Source: Piper betle (Eukaryota; Streptophyta; Magnoliopsida; Piperales; Piperaceae). Taken from it: a stretch of DNA of 64,000 nucleotides. Under the pieces are notes generated by a model, which was not told the DNA's origin, searched no databases, and saw only the letters and a program-made list of their open reading frames with translations. The first letter of the stretch is position 1; each line of letters begins with the position of its first letter. Both the position numbers and the translations under genes were made by a program. Below, one piece after another: positions 45,340 to 56,585 of this stretch. The stretch is taken from assembly GCA_033002965.1 (NCBI GenBank), contig JAURVB010004741.1, positions 1 through 64,000 on the forward strand, read 5' to 3'.

Positions 45340-45791
45340 TGTAAAGACTGTGGAATATATATATATATATATATGTTCGACAAAAAAAATATATATCCGA
45401 CTCGGTCAGGGAAGGATCAAACGTTAGAGAAAGTATTATTATTATTCTATTATTGTTATATTATATTCTCTACCCGGTTGAATATTATACTTTATTCTTT
45501 ACATAGTGAAATGAAATGCAAGTGTTGGGGTGTTTTCCCATACCCTAGGCATCATTTTCATTTTATATTTTTGTGAGGGGGGCGTCATCCTCACCCTAGC
45601 CACCTATTTCTCCTCTTCCACACCCAAGCCGCTTACTCGCATCTTCTTCTCCTCTTCCGGAGCTGGCTTCTTCCTTTTGATTGGGTATCCTTCCTGTCTC
45701 CGTACTCTTAGTTTTCATGCATTTCATGATCGCCATGCTAATTTCTACTGTTTCATCAATTCATGATCGTCATGTAAAATTCTGCTTCTTC

Positions 45792-45833
45792 ATCAATTCA
45801 AGATCGTCATTACGTCCTATGCTATGTAATTGT
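45792..45833 (+). repeat. 42-bp direct repeat, left copy, at the pararetrovirus insertion
   Basis: ATCAATTCAAGATCGTCATT to GCTATGTAATTGT, identical to 47439-47480. LTR sequence is continuous when one copy and the insert are removed (compare CATCAATGTTCTATGGTATG near 28600). Confidence 0.9.
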
Positions 45834-46571
45834 ATGTCCAATGGCTCCAGATGCAGATTTTGATTTTGATTTGGGTCCCCGATGTTACTGTTGTGGCCAA
45901 TATGGTCACATTACTATCATGTGTCCTGCTAGAAAAAGTCCCCTTCTCCAGTCGCCTCTCCAACAATAGTCATGAGTCAGGAATCTACAAGCAATCCTTT
46001 ACAGAGAAAGATTTCTCCTCCAAGAAAATCATCCCCTTGGAGTATTGTCCATGCCACTGTGGGTCCCATTGATCTTACTCCTGGCTCAACTGCAGAAATT
46101 ATTCCTCAGACCAGAAAAACTGCTAGAGAATTTAGAAACCAAATGAAAGTTTTTAATGAGCCACCGTCATCTCCTCCCACTGGTCCCACTCCTACTGGTC
46201 CCTCTTTACAACAGCGTATGCCATTTACAAAAAATTATTATCAAAGACCAACACCAGCAACAGTGTTGTTTGAAGAACATGTACAATCTGTATTAAGTTA
46301 CAATGGTAAATCCATTTACGAATGGAATTTAGATGGATTTACAGAATATCAAATAATTATCTTATTACATAACATGCTAATGTATGCAACAATTTGTAGA
46401 ACTAATAATAATAATGATAGGTTAATTGCAGAAATGATGATTGCTAGCTTCTCAGGACAACTAAAAGGCTGGTGGGATAATCATCTTACACCTAATCAAA
46501 AATTAGAAATTATTAGTGCAATTAAAATTGAACCAGGAACTAATGAAAGAAAGGAAGATGTAGTATTATGA
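45834..46571 (+). pseudogene. Endogenous pararetrovirus, coat-protein-like fragment
   Basis: Caulimoviridae-like sequence, AT-rich and unlike the surrounding LTR. A short frame from 45843 contains one intact CCHC zinc knuckle (45888-45935, spacing C-x2-C-x4-H-x4-C) and then meets a stop. A shifted frame from 45972 runs 199 codons to 46571. Its second half (46290-46560) resembles the conserved coat-protein core of these viruses, including a short GQLKGWW motif; the first half is rich in serine and proline. Protease, reverse transcriptase and RNase H are absent. The break and truncation make it non-functional. Florendovirus-like affinity is a guess. Confidence 0.75.
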
Positions 46572-46870
46572 TCGTGGATGTGGCTACGGCTGATCTTCCA
46601 CATCAAAATGTTATAATGTGAATATTATTGTTTACATTATTGTGTTGTTACGTTATATTGTTAATATTACAGTGTATGTTTACAGTGTGTATTACATTAT
46701 TATTACACTGTTCTGAAATTTTAAGTAGAGTAAAGTGAAATTGAGATCCTGCGCGGTTGATGGTATCAGAGCCATACGTTTGAAGCCTAGTGTATAACCA
46801 AGGTTAGGTGATGCAGTACCTCTGAGTAAGTCGACGCAAGCCTGGGTTTGGCGTTAGTCGCAATCAGGAG
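46572..46870 (+). other. Pararetrovirus non-coding region with primer-binding site
   Basis: AT-rich spacer with repeated TTACAGTGTRTNTTACA-like motifs, followed by TGGTATCAGAGCC at 46761-46773. In Caulimoviridae this tRNA-Met site marks the genome origin and precedes the first gene. Here it lies between coat-like and movement-like segments, the order expected across the genome origin if the polymerase block was deleted or the copies were joined end to end. Confidence 0.7.
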
Positions 46871-47438
46871 GTGTTTCTGCTACCCAAATTCCTAACTGAA
46901 GGCCAAACTAGGTTGAAAACCATGGCATTGATCCAGAAATTGATCGGGAGATCAAAAGATCTGGATAAAACTAAAATTGCAGAACAACTTGTATATAATA
47001 ATATTGAACAAAATCTAAATAAATGGACTATACCTAAAATACAACCCACTACTGTATATCAGAAGGGTTTATTAGAATTTAAACAAGCTTATATTATAAA
47101 AACATTTGAAGATAGTTTAAGTTTACAAAATTATACTAATAATATTTCCTTATTAAATTCTAAAATCTTAGAAGAATTAGGTAAAGAATATAATTATATC
47201 CATTTAGGATTAGTTTAAATAGCAGTTAAACCCTTAACTAGAGATGGATTAAATACTTCCATACTTCTTTGCCTAAGAGATAGACGTCATAATAAATTTC
47301 CAGACTCCCTTTTAGGAATAATTGAATCAAGCCTAGGAACTGGTCCTGTCTACTTTAATTGCTATCCTAATTTTTCCTTATCGCTGTCAGATCCAAATAT
47401 CAAAGATAGTCTGTGTTTAAATATGCAGACTCAAGGAT
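46871..47438 (+). pseudogene. Endogenous pararetrovirus, movement-protein-like fragment
   Basis: An open frame of 115 codons from 46871 (an inner ATG at 46922 is the likelier start) ends at a stop at 47216. The same frame continues past it with sequence resembling the conserved middle of caulimovirus movement proteins, including GPVYFNCYPN near 47343-47372, and stops being viral at the right 42-bp repeat. Movement proteins carry virus between cells. The stop and 3' truncation disable it. Confidence 0.75.
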
Positions 47439-47480
47439 ATCAATTCAAGATCGTCATTACGTCCTATGCTATGTAATTGT
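47439..47480 (+). repeat. 42-bp direct repeat, right copy
   Basis: Identical to 45792-45833. After it the LTR-A sequence continues (TTAAATTAGGATAA). Confidence 0.9.
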
Positions 47481-49683
47481 TTAAATTAGGATAAATGAGT
47501 TGTAGTCTCTAGCATATAATGAGTTCTATGCATGGGGTTTGGCTAGTGGGCAACGCTGTGGGGGATTCTAGGCATCCATACCAGTTCGTCGGCCAAGGCT
47601 CAAGCCATGCATGCTCACTGCGCTTGGCCTTGATGTTGGGTTGTCGTGCAGGGAGAAGGGAAGAGTTCCTGGTGGTGCTGCTCGCCGGACGGAGTTCACC
47701 TAGCGTTCCCAGCTGTGCTGCTGGCCGGACGGAGTTCGCCTTGCGTTCCCGGCTGTGCTGCTGGCCAAGCTTCATGTGCCGCCTTGGTGTAGGGCAGTGT
47801 CGCCTTGGATAGCTACTGTAAAGCACAAACTTGAGGCTTCCTTGCTTGCTATTTTCATTTTGTTGTTGACGCTATATTAGGGTACTCAATAGGGTTGTTC
47901 AATTGGATTGTTGGGGAAGAAGTTAGTCAAGGTCGTGACCTGTTTTGGTGCCAAAGATGAAGGTAGGAGAAGAGAAGAGCATCGGGCAAGAAGAAGATGG
48001 AAAATCTGTAAATAATGCTTCACTCGATATGGCTCGAGTTAAAAAATAATACTACCTCGTAATAAATCCTTAAAAATTATTATTTTAATGGTTATGGGTT
48101 AAAGTTGCTAAACTAATTAATTAATGTACGAAATCGCAAAAAGTAATAAAATTACGGTAATGATAAACGGTCGATAATCAATGGGCATACTTCAAGCTAT
48201 TAATTTTAAATCGGATGGTTATAAGTGATTATTTCACCTTTACCATATTAAATTTAATATTAGGTAAATAAAGTGATTATTTTAATAACGAGTAATAAGG
48301 TAGAAAATGGGTTATTAAACTGTAATTATGTAAAAGAACCTAAATAGCATAATAAAATAAATAAGATTCAAACTTTTATTGAGTTGAATAATTTAAAATA
48401 ATTGTATTAGTAATAATTTGAATTAGGACTTAATTGAACGACTTAATTAATTAAATTGCTATTAATAATGATAGTGATTAAAGATTAAAATCGTAAACTT
48501 AATCATTAAGATTGGCATTAAGTAATTATCATCTTAAAGGAAAAGATACTAATAATAGTAATTAAATACTTGAATACTTGCTTATAAGTTAATAATTAAT
48601 TTATCATTTGAGAAGTGTAAAGCAGGACTTAAATGATTAAGTCTCATGAGTAATTTAATATTTAAGATTGTTGAATGTTGCATGCTTTATGTTGTCAAAT
48701 TTTGATAATGATATATATATTAGTCATGTAGTTGCATGCATTCCCACTCGAATAAAATTGTACTTATGTATGATTTTATGTTCTCATTCAGATTAGGATC
48801 GTTGGTCACGGTTGCAGGTTCACTTTCAGACCATCTAGGTCAGTATAATTATTTGAAATGTTGTGCTTTCCCTTTTGGCAGCACAGGTTGGCCTGAGCCC
48901 AGAATCGACCACCATGCACCTAGTGCAACCGGGGTCAAGGAATTGACTCAGTCTGACATCGGGCCACACCCTTTCAAATTACTATGTGCGAGTCTTGGTC
49001 GACTTGAGTTCACATCCGACCACCATGCAATGAGCACAACCGAGGTCGACTCAATTTGACATAGGGCAGCACTGCCTGAAAGATTGAACTCCTGTCCCCA
49101 TGCCGAAAGGGGTGACAGGGTGCAGTAGCGCTAGACGGGTCATTATGCACTCGTGATACCGAGAGGGTGAGCCAATGGCAAATATCGATAACTACAGGCT
49201 ATGGGCCATGTTGCATATGTGTGCATGCATGGGATTGGAGTTCCTGTATATTAAGAGCCTAGCATAGGCTCATAACAACTACAAGTCTCGAGAAATGATA
49301 ATAGGGATTATATTGACTTGTTTCATTTAATTATGCAGCTTAGTGGTTTTATCGCTAATGCAGAATTGCCTCTGCAAGTGAGTAGCTTTGGACTGAGGAC
49401 TGAAAGTGTGGTCGGTGGATCTCTTAGCAACCATGGTTTGGTGAATTGATAATAACCTAGATTTCATTTTATTCCCTTGTGTTATAAATGTGGCTAAGGA
49501 AACAGTCAGAGACTATGGGACTTTATTTTTATGTATTGTCACATGATATTAGAACATGATTTATTTTTATGATTTATAAATTTTCTAGACTTATTTACAA
49601 TGTTATGATTCATGTTGAATAGCATGTTTACAACATTTAACCTTTTAAGTAACCTTGGCCCAGTTAGGGCAGGTCGTTACAAG

Positions 49684-49695
49684 TGGTATCAGAGC
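49684..49695 (+). promoter_or_regulatory. E1 primer-binding site
   Basis: TGGTATCAGAGC, two bases after the LTR end at 49681. It is intact, complementary to initiator tRNA-Met, and followed by ACGGTTTCCCACAAGCTCAC, also seen inverted in E2 near 16930-16960. Confidence 0.92.
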
Positions 49696-49872
49696 ACGGT
49701 TTCCCACAAGCTCACACTTTATGATTCAATTACCTTATTGAAAAATCTAGTAATTATCTTTTCCCAATGTTTTATGTTATTAATTAACAACTTCATTCGC
49801 TAATAGACCTAAGTCATAACTGAAAAAGAACAAATTAATGAGCCATGACGGGAAAAGTTTTTGACAATTTAG

Positions 49873-50501
49873 ATGGCAGGCACTCGTAGACAGCCAAACT
49901 GATCTACTCACTCAAATTCAAACACAGAGAGGGTATTGGCCTAGATCCTGACGACCATGTAGGGACTCGCACAGGCTTTAGAAAATACAAATTCTGTGCT
50001 TCAAAATATTGTGCGGTGGTTACCAGGAGCGGTAGCAAGGAATGGAGCCTCAAACTTAGCAGCAGGTCCTAGCATCACCCCAGAGGGTGTTCTGGGTTAG
50101 CAGATAGGGGCGAGCAAGGGGAGCATCCAAACCCAGTGCCACCAGTAGTCCAACAATTGTTGCCACTAGTTGTTGATGATAGTGACCGTTACACTGTGGA
50201 AAAGTTCAGGAAGAAAGGAGCTGAGGTATTTATTAGAGGGATTGATCCAATAAAGGTGGAGAGCTGGATAGACATTACCGAAAAAGTGTTTAGGGCTCCG
50301 TCTATGCCCCACCGCCATCAAATGAGGTTGGCAACATGCATGCTTCAGGAGGAAGCATCTTACTGGTGGAAATCCATGGAAAAACCACATTTCAAGGATG
50401 TGAGATTTCTTCCATCACGTGGCAGAATTTATGGCAGCTTTCAATGGACAATATTATCCAAAGCCCGTTGTCCAGTAGAAAGCACTACAGTTTGCCATTG
50501 A
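49873..50501 (+). pseudogene. E1 gag, joined to RT without zinc knuckle or protease
   Basis: Starts MAGTRRQPN at 49873, matching E2 gag (MAGTCRQSN). The readable core is FRKKGAEVFIRGIDPIKVES, KVFRAPSMPHRHQMRLATCM and LQEEASYWWKSME (50136-50390, 121-codon frame). It then shifts to MAAFNGQYYPKPVVQ and KALQFAID, exactly where E2 passes into RT. RT resumes at 59094 after the nested LTRs. The site of the nested insertion (ATTGA) lies within this join. Confidence 0.85.
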
Positions 50502-50949
50502 TGTAATGACCCGCCATGTTTCAAGATATTGTGGGCCTTGCTGGCTAGGTGTTACTCAATATTTAACAAAACTAACCCTATAATGACCAATCCTAACCGG
50601 ACCAGGTGTTATTAAAAGGTTACATGAATAATATGAAAGCAAATAAGTCTAGCATTTCTAACTCAAAAGAACTTTTGTTTCAAATGAAAATGTGTGAAAT
50701 AATTATCCCATAGTCTTGGACCGTTTCCCATAGCCACATTTATGACACAAGAAAAATAAAAAGAGAAGTCCGCTTATTATCTGTTCAACACCTGAGTTGG
50801 TAGAAGAACCACCCCGTCTCTTAGTCTTTAGTTCTGGCTGCTATCCTGCAGACGCAATTCCACGTTAGTGATTAAACACTAAGCCATATAATTAAATAAA
50901 ACAAGTAAATAAACTCCCTATCATTATTTATAATATTGGCTTTTGTGAC

Positions 50950-51690
50950 CATTCCAACATGTCCATTTATTAGCTGATGGTTCAGTCCACCATAGCCATT
51001 AGTTGGCTGATGGGTCAGTCCACCATGTCCATCTATCAGCTGATGGGTCAGTCCATCATGTCCATTATTGACTGGTGAGTCCAATCCAGCATGTCCATAA
51101 TTGGCTGATGGGTTAGTCCATCATGTCCATTATCGGCTGGCGAGTCCAATCCACCATATCCATTATCGGCTGGTGAGTCCACTCCACCATGTCCGTAATT
51201 GGTTGGCGAGTCCAATCCGCCATGTCTGTTATTAGCTGGTGAGTCCAATCCACCATGTCCGTAATTGGCTGATGGGTCAGTCCATCATGTCCATTACCGG
51301 CTGGCGGGTCCAATCCGCCATGTTCGTAATTGGCTGATGGGTCAGTCCATCATGTCCATTACCAGCTGGCGAGTCCAATCTGCCATGTCTATTTTTGGCT
51401 GGTGAGTCCAATCTACCATGTCTGTAATTAGCTAATGGGTTAGTCCATCATGTCCATTATCGGCTGGCGAGTCAAATCCACCATGTCCGTTATTGGCTGG
51501 TGAGTCCACTCCACCATGTTTGTAATTGGCTGGCGAGTCCAATCCCCCATGTGCAATTTATTGGCTGATGGGTCAATCCATCATGTCCATTATCGGCTGG
51601 TGAGTCCAATCTGCCATGTCCGTTATCAGCTAGTGAGTCCAATCCACCATGTCCAATTTATTGTACTATGGGCTCTCAAGTCCTTTTCTG
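50950..51690. repeat. 33-bp GTCCAATCCACCATGTCCG satellite in LTR-A
   Basis: About 20 tandem units of 33-36 bp with two alternating forms: GGCTGGCGAGTCCAATCCRC and GGCTGATGGGTCAGTCCATC. It lies between the ACGCAATTCCACG block (50855) and the CATGTCGGACTGAGTCAATT block (51728), the position where other LTR-A copies have the AATCTCAGAATGAG array. Confidence 0.92.
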
Positions 51691-52805
51691 ACATATCCAT
51701 TATTGGATTATGAAGGGCGTAGCCCATGTCGGACTGAGTCAATTCCTTGACCCTGGTTGCATTTGGTGCATGGTGGTCGAATCTGGGCTCAGTCTAACAA
51801 GGTTGTCCACATGGGAAAATACAACATTTAAATAGTTGTACGGACCTGGATATTTTGAACTCGCAGCTGCGACCAATGATCCTAATCTGAACGAGGACAT
51901 AAAATTATACATAAGTATAATTCTATTTGAGTAGAAATGCATGCAACTAAATGACTAATATATACATTACTATTAAATTTCAACAATATTAAATATTAAA
52001 TTATTCATGTGATATAATCATTTAAATCCTACTTTACATTAATTATCTAGATCATAATTAACACTTAACAAATAATAAAATAATTATCAACTTATAAACA
52101 AATATTTAATTATTATTATTAGTATATTTTCCTTTGAGACGATAATTACTTAACCACAATCTTGATAATTTAGTTTACGGTTTTAAATCTATAATCGCTA
52201 TCCTTATTCATAGCCAATTTAATTAAATAAGTTGTACGATTAAATTATTTAAAATAATTTGTATTATTCTAATTTAAAAATATTATTAATACAATTATTT
52301 TAAATTATTCGACTCAATAAAATTTTGAACTTTATTTATTTTCATTATGCTATTTAGGTTCGACGCTTGTGATTGTTACCCGACTATAGTTTAATAACCC
52401 ATTTTCTACATTACTGACTCGTTATTAAAATAATCACTTTATTTATCTAATATTAAATTTAATATGATAAAGGTAAAATCTTTATTTTATTATTCACTTA
52501 TAATCCTCCGATTTAATTTAATCACTTGTATTACGCCGATTAATTATCGACCGTTTATCATTACCGTATTTTTTATTACTTATGTCCATGTCGATTTCAT
52601 CCAATCATTAATTAGTTTAGTAACTTTAACCCATAACCCATTAAAATAATTATTTTTAAAGATTTATTACGAGTTCGTATTATTTTTAACTCAAGTCGGT
52701 ATCGAGTCAACCAGTATTTATAGATTTGCCACCACGAGCTTCTTCTTCTTCTTCTTCCCGTCGACATTCTTCTAGTAACGACCGCCATGTTCTCACAACA
52801 TTGTG

Positions 52806-55365
52806 TGTAAAACCCGTGACTCGAGTCAGGGTTTTTACGTTACCGAACCAGTCGGTTCGACCGTTGGTTCGAGTCGAGTCAGTTTCATGAATCGCGTGCT
52901 GAGTCGAGACCAGCCGTGAGTTATGAGCGATGAGAGTCAGGTGTACCTGAGTATATGATGATAACGTCGAGAAGATGGTGAGATGCGAGTTATCTGAATA
53001 TATGAAAGTATGCAGTATTTTTTTCTTTTTATATGTTTGATCGTAGAAATAGTTTTAGGCCGAATAACGCATTAGGATGCGTTGGATTATATTCGGGTGG
53101 GTTATTAGTTATAGAGCATGCCATTTGGATGTTGTTGTGTTTGTTTTATTTTATAGGATTTTTCCATATTTTTCTAGATTTTTTTAGAATTTATTACGAA
53201 CTAGTTATTATTTTGACTCGAGTCGGAATCGAGTCAATACTAAATTACGAGTTTGCCACTAGTCATGTTTTTCTTCTTCCCCGACCATTCTCACCCAAAC
53301 CCTCGCCGCCGCCACTGTGGTGTGCTGCCGCCGCCGCCGCCGACGTCGTGCTGCCGCCGATCGACGCCGCCCTGCCCCGCCTTGCCGTCGCCGTGCCGCC
53401 CCGACCAACCCCGGCCACCGTCGCGCCGCCACGACGCCGGAATCGCCCCACGAAGCCGCCTCGGTCGTCGCCACTCCGGGCCGGATTCCGCCGCCGTCCG
53501 GGCCGCACCGCCGCCGCTGTGACCCCGACGACCACCCCCTCGACGTCGCCGACGTTTCCCCCATCGTCCCGACCACCGTCGAGGCCGGCCGGAGCCTCGA
53601 TCGGAGAACGCCGCCGCCGCCACCCACTTTCGACGCCGCCGCCGACGGCCATCGCCGCCTCGGTTACTTTGTTTGACACCACCATCGGACCAAGCTCGTC
53701 GAGCTGGTGCCGATAGACCCCCTGATTGCCCCGTCCCAAATCATCGCCGGAAAACCGTCGGAATCCGCCGGAAAACCGCCGACACTCGCCGGAAAACCGC
53801 CGGAACCGCCGGAAATTGGATTTGTGGGAAATTCGTCGGATCATCCGCCGAACGCACCCGGTCCAATCTGATCGGATTTCGGACGCCGCTAGGTGCCGAA
53901 TTCGAGTTTCGAGCCACGAAACGGAAACCCTAGCCGTCGCCGATTTTCGACGACGCGAGGTATAATTTATTTTAATTTAATTATTTGAAAGTTTTGATTA
54001 TTAGAATTGCATGCTAGGATTGGTGAATTGTGTGTTATAATAATATATATAAATGTAGATTTGATTAAGGATAAAAATATGAAATTTGTTTGATTGTGTG
54101 GTGTTAAAAATAGAAGTTATGAAACTAATTAGGGTTATTAAGTAATAATCATGATCTAATCAAACTAGCTTAAGTAGACTCGCTAGAATTGATATAGGTT
54201 GATGTGTGTTGATTGACGTGTGATTGTGTTGATTGTGTGTGCATGCTATAGGATATGTGATTCATCATGCGGGCGTTAGTTTTTAGCTTGATTGTGTAGG
54301 TACGGTGTAGGAGCTCGCCGCCTAGGCGCGTGGACCCGTTTGGAGCTTCTACCAGGTCCGTTTAGGACTCGTTCTCTGATTTACGCTACTCTCTTGTGTA
54401 TTTGATTTATTATGTGCAGGACGAGTTAAGTGGCGTTTTATCGGATCCCACTTAACTCGGGCCATTTAGCCAACAGTTCTTTTCCGGATTAATAACCCTC
54501 GAGGATGAGATCCCTCGAGTTTGTTTTCGAACTTCAGATCCAGCTCATGTTGCCTTCGGGCCTATTGTATAAATCCCAACCCAGACCTATATATATGTAT
54601 AGTTTTCGTGTTTTGGTGAGAGACTGAATGAGGGAAATCCGACTACCGTGCTACGCGAGCGGGCACGTGTGTGTCGACAGTGGGCTCTGGAATGGTGTAC
54701 AAGCCGTTTCATTCCCGAGGGATCCTGACAACTCCACCTTTGAGTTCCTCAAACCCGGAGAAGTGTGGAGGTTCACGGGTACTGCATTGCAGCGCATGTC
54801 TAGACTTGTGGTTTCAAAGGGTACTGAAGGCGACTGCCCGAGAGTACTCGGCCTTCGTGCTCAAGGCCAGGAGTAATATGGAAGGTGCAGAGGGCGGATA
54901 GGAATGAGATTTGACGCGAGAAGCAATAGAGAAATGGCCGAGGCATGAGAATGTGAAAGATAGGGGGACGCTGTCGACCCGATGGCGACGGCTCCCGTAT
55001 GTGCCCTGATGAGAGTTCTTGAGGAAGTATATGGTTTTGATTCAACAGGAGAGTTTGCTCTCCTGTGCCAGTTTGATATTAGTTATTTTCCGGGCCGGTA
55101 ACACTCGTTACTGACGGTTTTTCTATATATATGTAGGTGAGGAATGCGAAGCGATGAAAGCTGTCGGGACTGCGGAGGAGCAGCACGGAACCGCGCACAC
55201 ATGTACCTGCCGCGTGTAACGTATAATGATGGTGTGTTATTGCTACGTGAATGATAATTTTGATGTGTTTGTTTAGATAAATTGCTTGTTATGAAATGAA
55301 TGGATAAATGTGAATGAGTAGTGAGTTTGGAGTTCAGGCTCGGTTGAATTGAAACGAAGGAGATC
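52806..55365 (+). mobile_element. LTR-B nested in LTR-D, 3' end deleted
   Basis: Starts TGTAAAACCCGTGACTCGAG. Contains the paired TCGAG motif (53217-53240), a GC-rich core (53280-53940), GGTGTAGGAGCTCGCCGCCT and GATCCCACTTAACTCGGGCC. It stops at about 55365 (GAATTGAAACGAAGGAGAT), roughly 300 bp before an LTR-B end would be reached. The 227-codon frame at 53033 runs through the GC-rich core and is not conserved as a protein among LTR-B copies. Confidence 0.87.
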
Positions 55366-55529
55366 ACACCTGCGAAGGCAATTCTGCGTTAGTGATTACA
55401 ACACTAAGTAGTATAATAGATAAAACAAGTCAAGTACATTCCACTATTTCCTTATGTTCATTTTAATATGCGGTGGAGCGATTCCGCTATACTCCAAAAC
55501 AATGCAGAGGAGTTATCCACTGTGATCCG

Positions 55530-56585
55530 AACACCCCGCCGTAGCCCTTTTGGGGGAGGCTACCACTACCATCTCCAGTGCCAGTGCCTCGCACACCCCG
55601 GCCATAGCCTTTTTGTGGGGAAGCTAGCACTGCACTCAGGTGATTGCTACGCCCCGTTTGTGGGAAGCTCTCACTACCAATTCTAGTGCCAGTGCCTCAC
55701 ACACCCCAGCCGTAGCATTTTTATGGGGAGGCAATCACTGCACTCCAGTGCCAGTACCTCGCACGCCCCGGCCTTAGCCTTTTTATGGGGAAGCTATCAC
55801 TGCACTCAGGTGAATGCTATGCCCTGTTTGTGGGGAAGCTCTCACTGCCAATTCCAATGCCAATGCCTCACACACCTCGGCCGTAGCCTTTTATGGGGAG
55901 GCTATCACTGCACTCAGGTGATTGCTATGCCCCGTTTGTGGGGAAGCTCTGACTACCAAATCTAGTGCCAGTGCCTCACACACCCCGGCTGTAGCCTTTT
56001 TATGGGGAGGCTATCACTGCACTCCAGTGCCGGTGCCTTGCACACCCCGGCCTTAGCCTTTTTATGGGGAAGCTATCACTGCACTCAGGTGAATGCTACG
56101 CCCTGTTTGTAGAGAAGCTCTCACTGCCAATTCTAGTGCCAATGCCTCACACACCCTGGCCGTAGCCTTTTTATGGGGAGGCATTCACTGCACTCAGGTG
56201 ATTGCCACGCCCCGTTTGTAGGGAAGCTCTCACTACAAATTCTAGTGCCAGTGCCTCACACACCCCGGCGTAGCCTTTTTATGGGGAGGCTATCACTACA
56301 CTCTAGTGCCAGTGCCTTGCACACCCCGGCCTTAGCCTTTTTATGGGGAAGCTATCACTACACTCAGGTGAATGCTACGCCATGTTTGTGGGAAAGCTCT
56401 CACTGCTAATTCTAGTGCCAATGCCTCACACACCCCGGCCGTAGCCTTTTTATTTGGATGCTATCACTGCACTCAGGTGATTCGTACGCCCCGTTTGTCG
56501 GGAAGTTCTCACTACCAATTCTAGTGCCAGTGCCTTGCTGACCCCAGCCGTAGCCTTTTTATGGGGTGGCTATCACTACTCTAAA
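55530..56585 (-). repeat. GC-rich minisatellite in LTR-D (long array)
   Basis: Inverted version of the arrays at 40-560 and 1870-2345, about 1.05 kb, with the same two unit types (CACCCCGGCCGTAGCCTTTT and GCCCCGTTTGTGGGGAAGCT). Array length varies two-fold between LTR-D copies. Confidence 0.92.

Larger units (their letters stand above)
45340..49681 (+). mobile_element. E1 5' LTR (LTR-A) carrying a pararetrovirus fragment
   Basis: TGTAAAGACTGTGG start and GCAGGTCGTTACA end, directly followed by a primer-binding site, so this is a true 5' LTR. A foreign block of about 1.65 kb (45834-47480) interrupts it. Without it the LTR is about 2.7 kb. It is the no-minisatellite subtype, with GCCTGAGCCCAGAATCGACC near 48890 and GCAGAATTGCCTCTGCAAGT near 49360. 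Confidence 0.88.

Noticed and set aside
51048..51313. Short repetitive frames in tandem DNA
   Set aside because: Translations of the 33-bp satellite; no biological start or context.
53033..53965. Long overlapping open frames rich in Pro, Arg and Ala (227, 193 and 122 codons)
   Set aside because: They lie in the GC-rich core of LTR-B and are open on both strands and in several frames because stop codons are rare there. The equivalent frames at 22785-23265 and 43062-43702 are not conserved as one protein; indels shift the frame.
55468..56409. Frames with a repeated Cys/His-containing peptide pattern resembling a repeat protein
   Set aside because: They are translations of the LTR-D minisatellite. 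The same pattern appears in the other arrays in different frames and strands.
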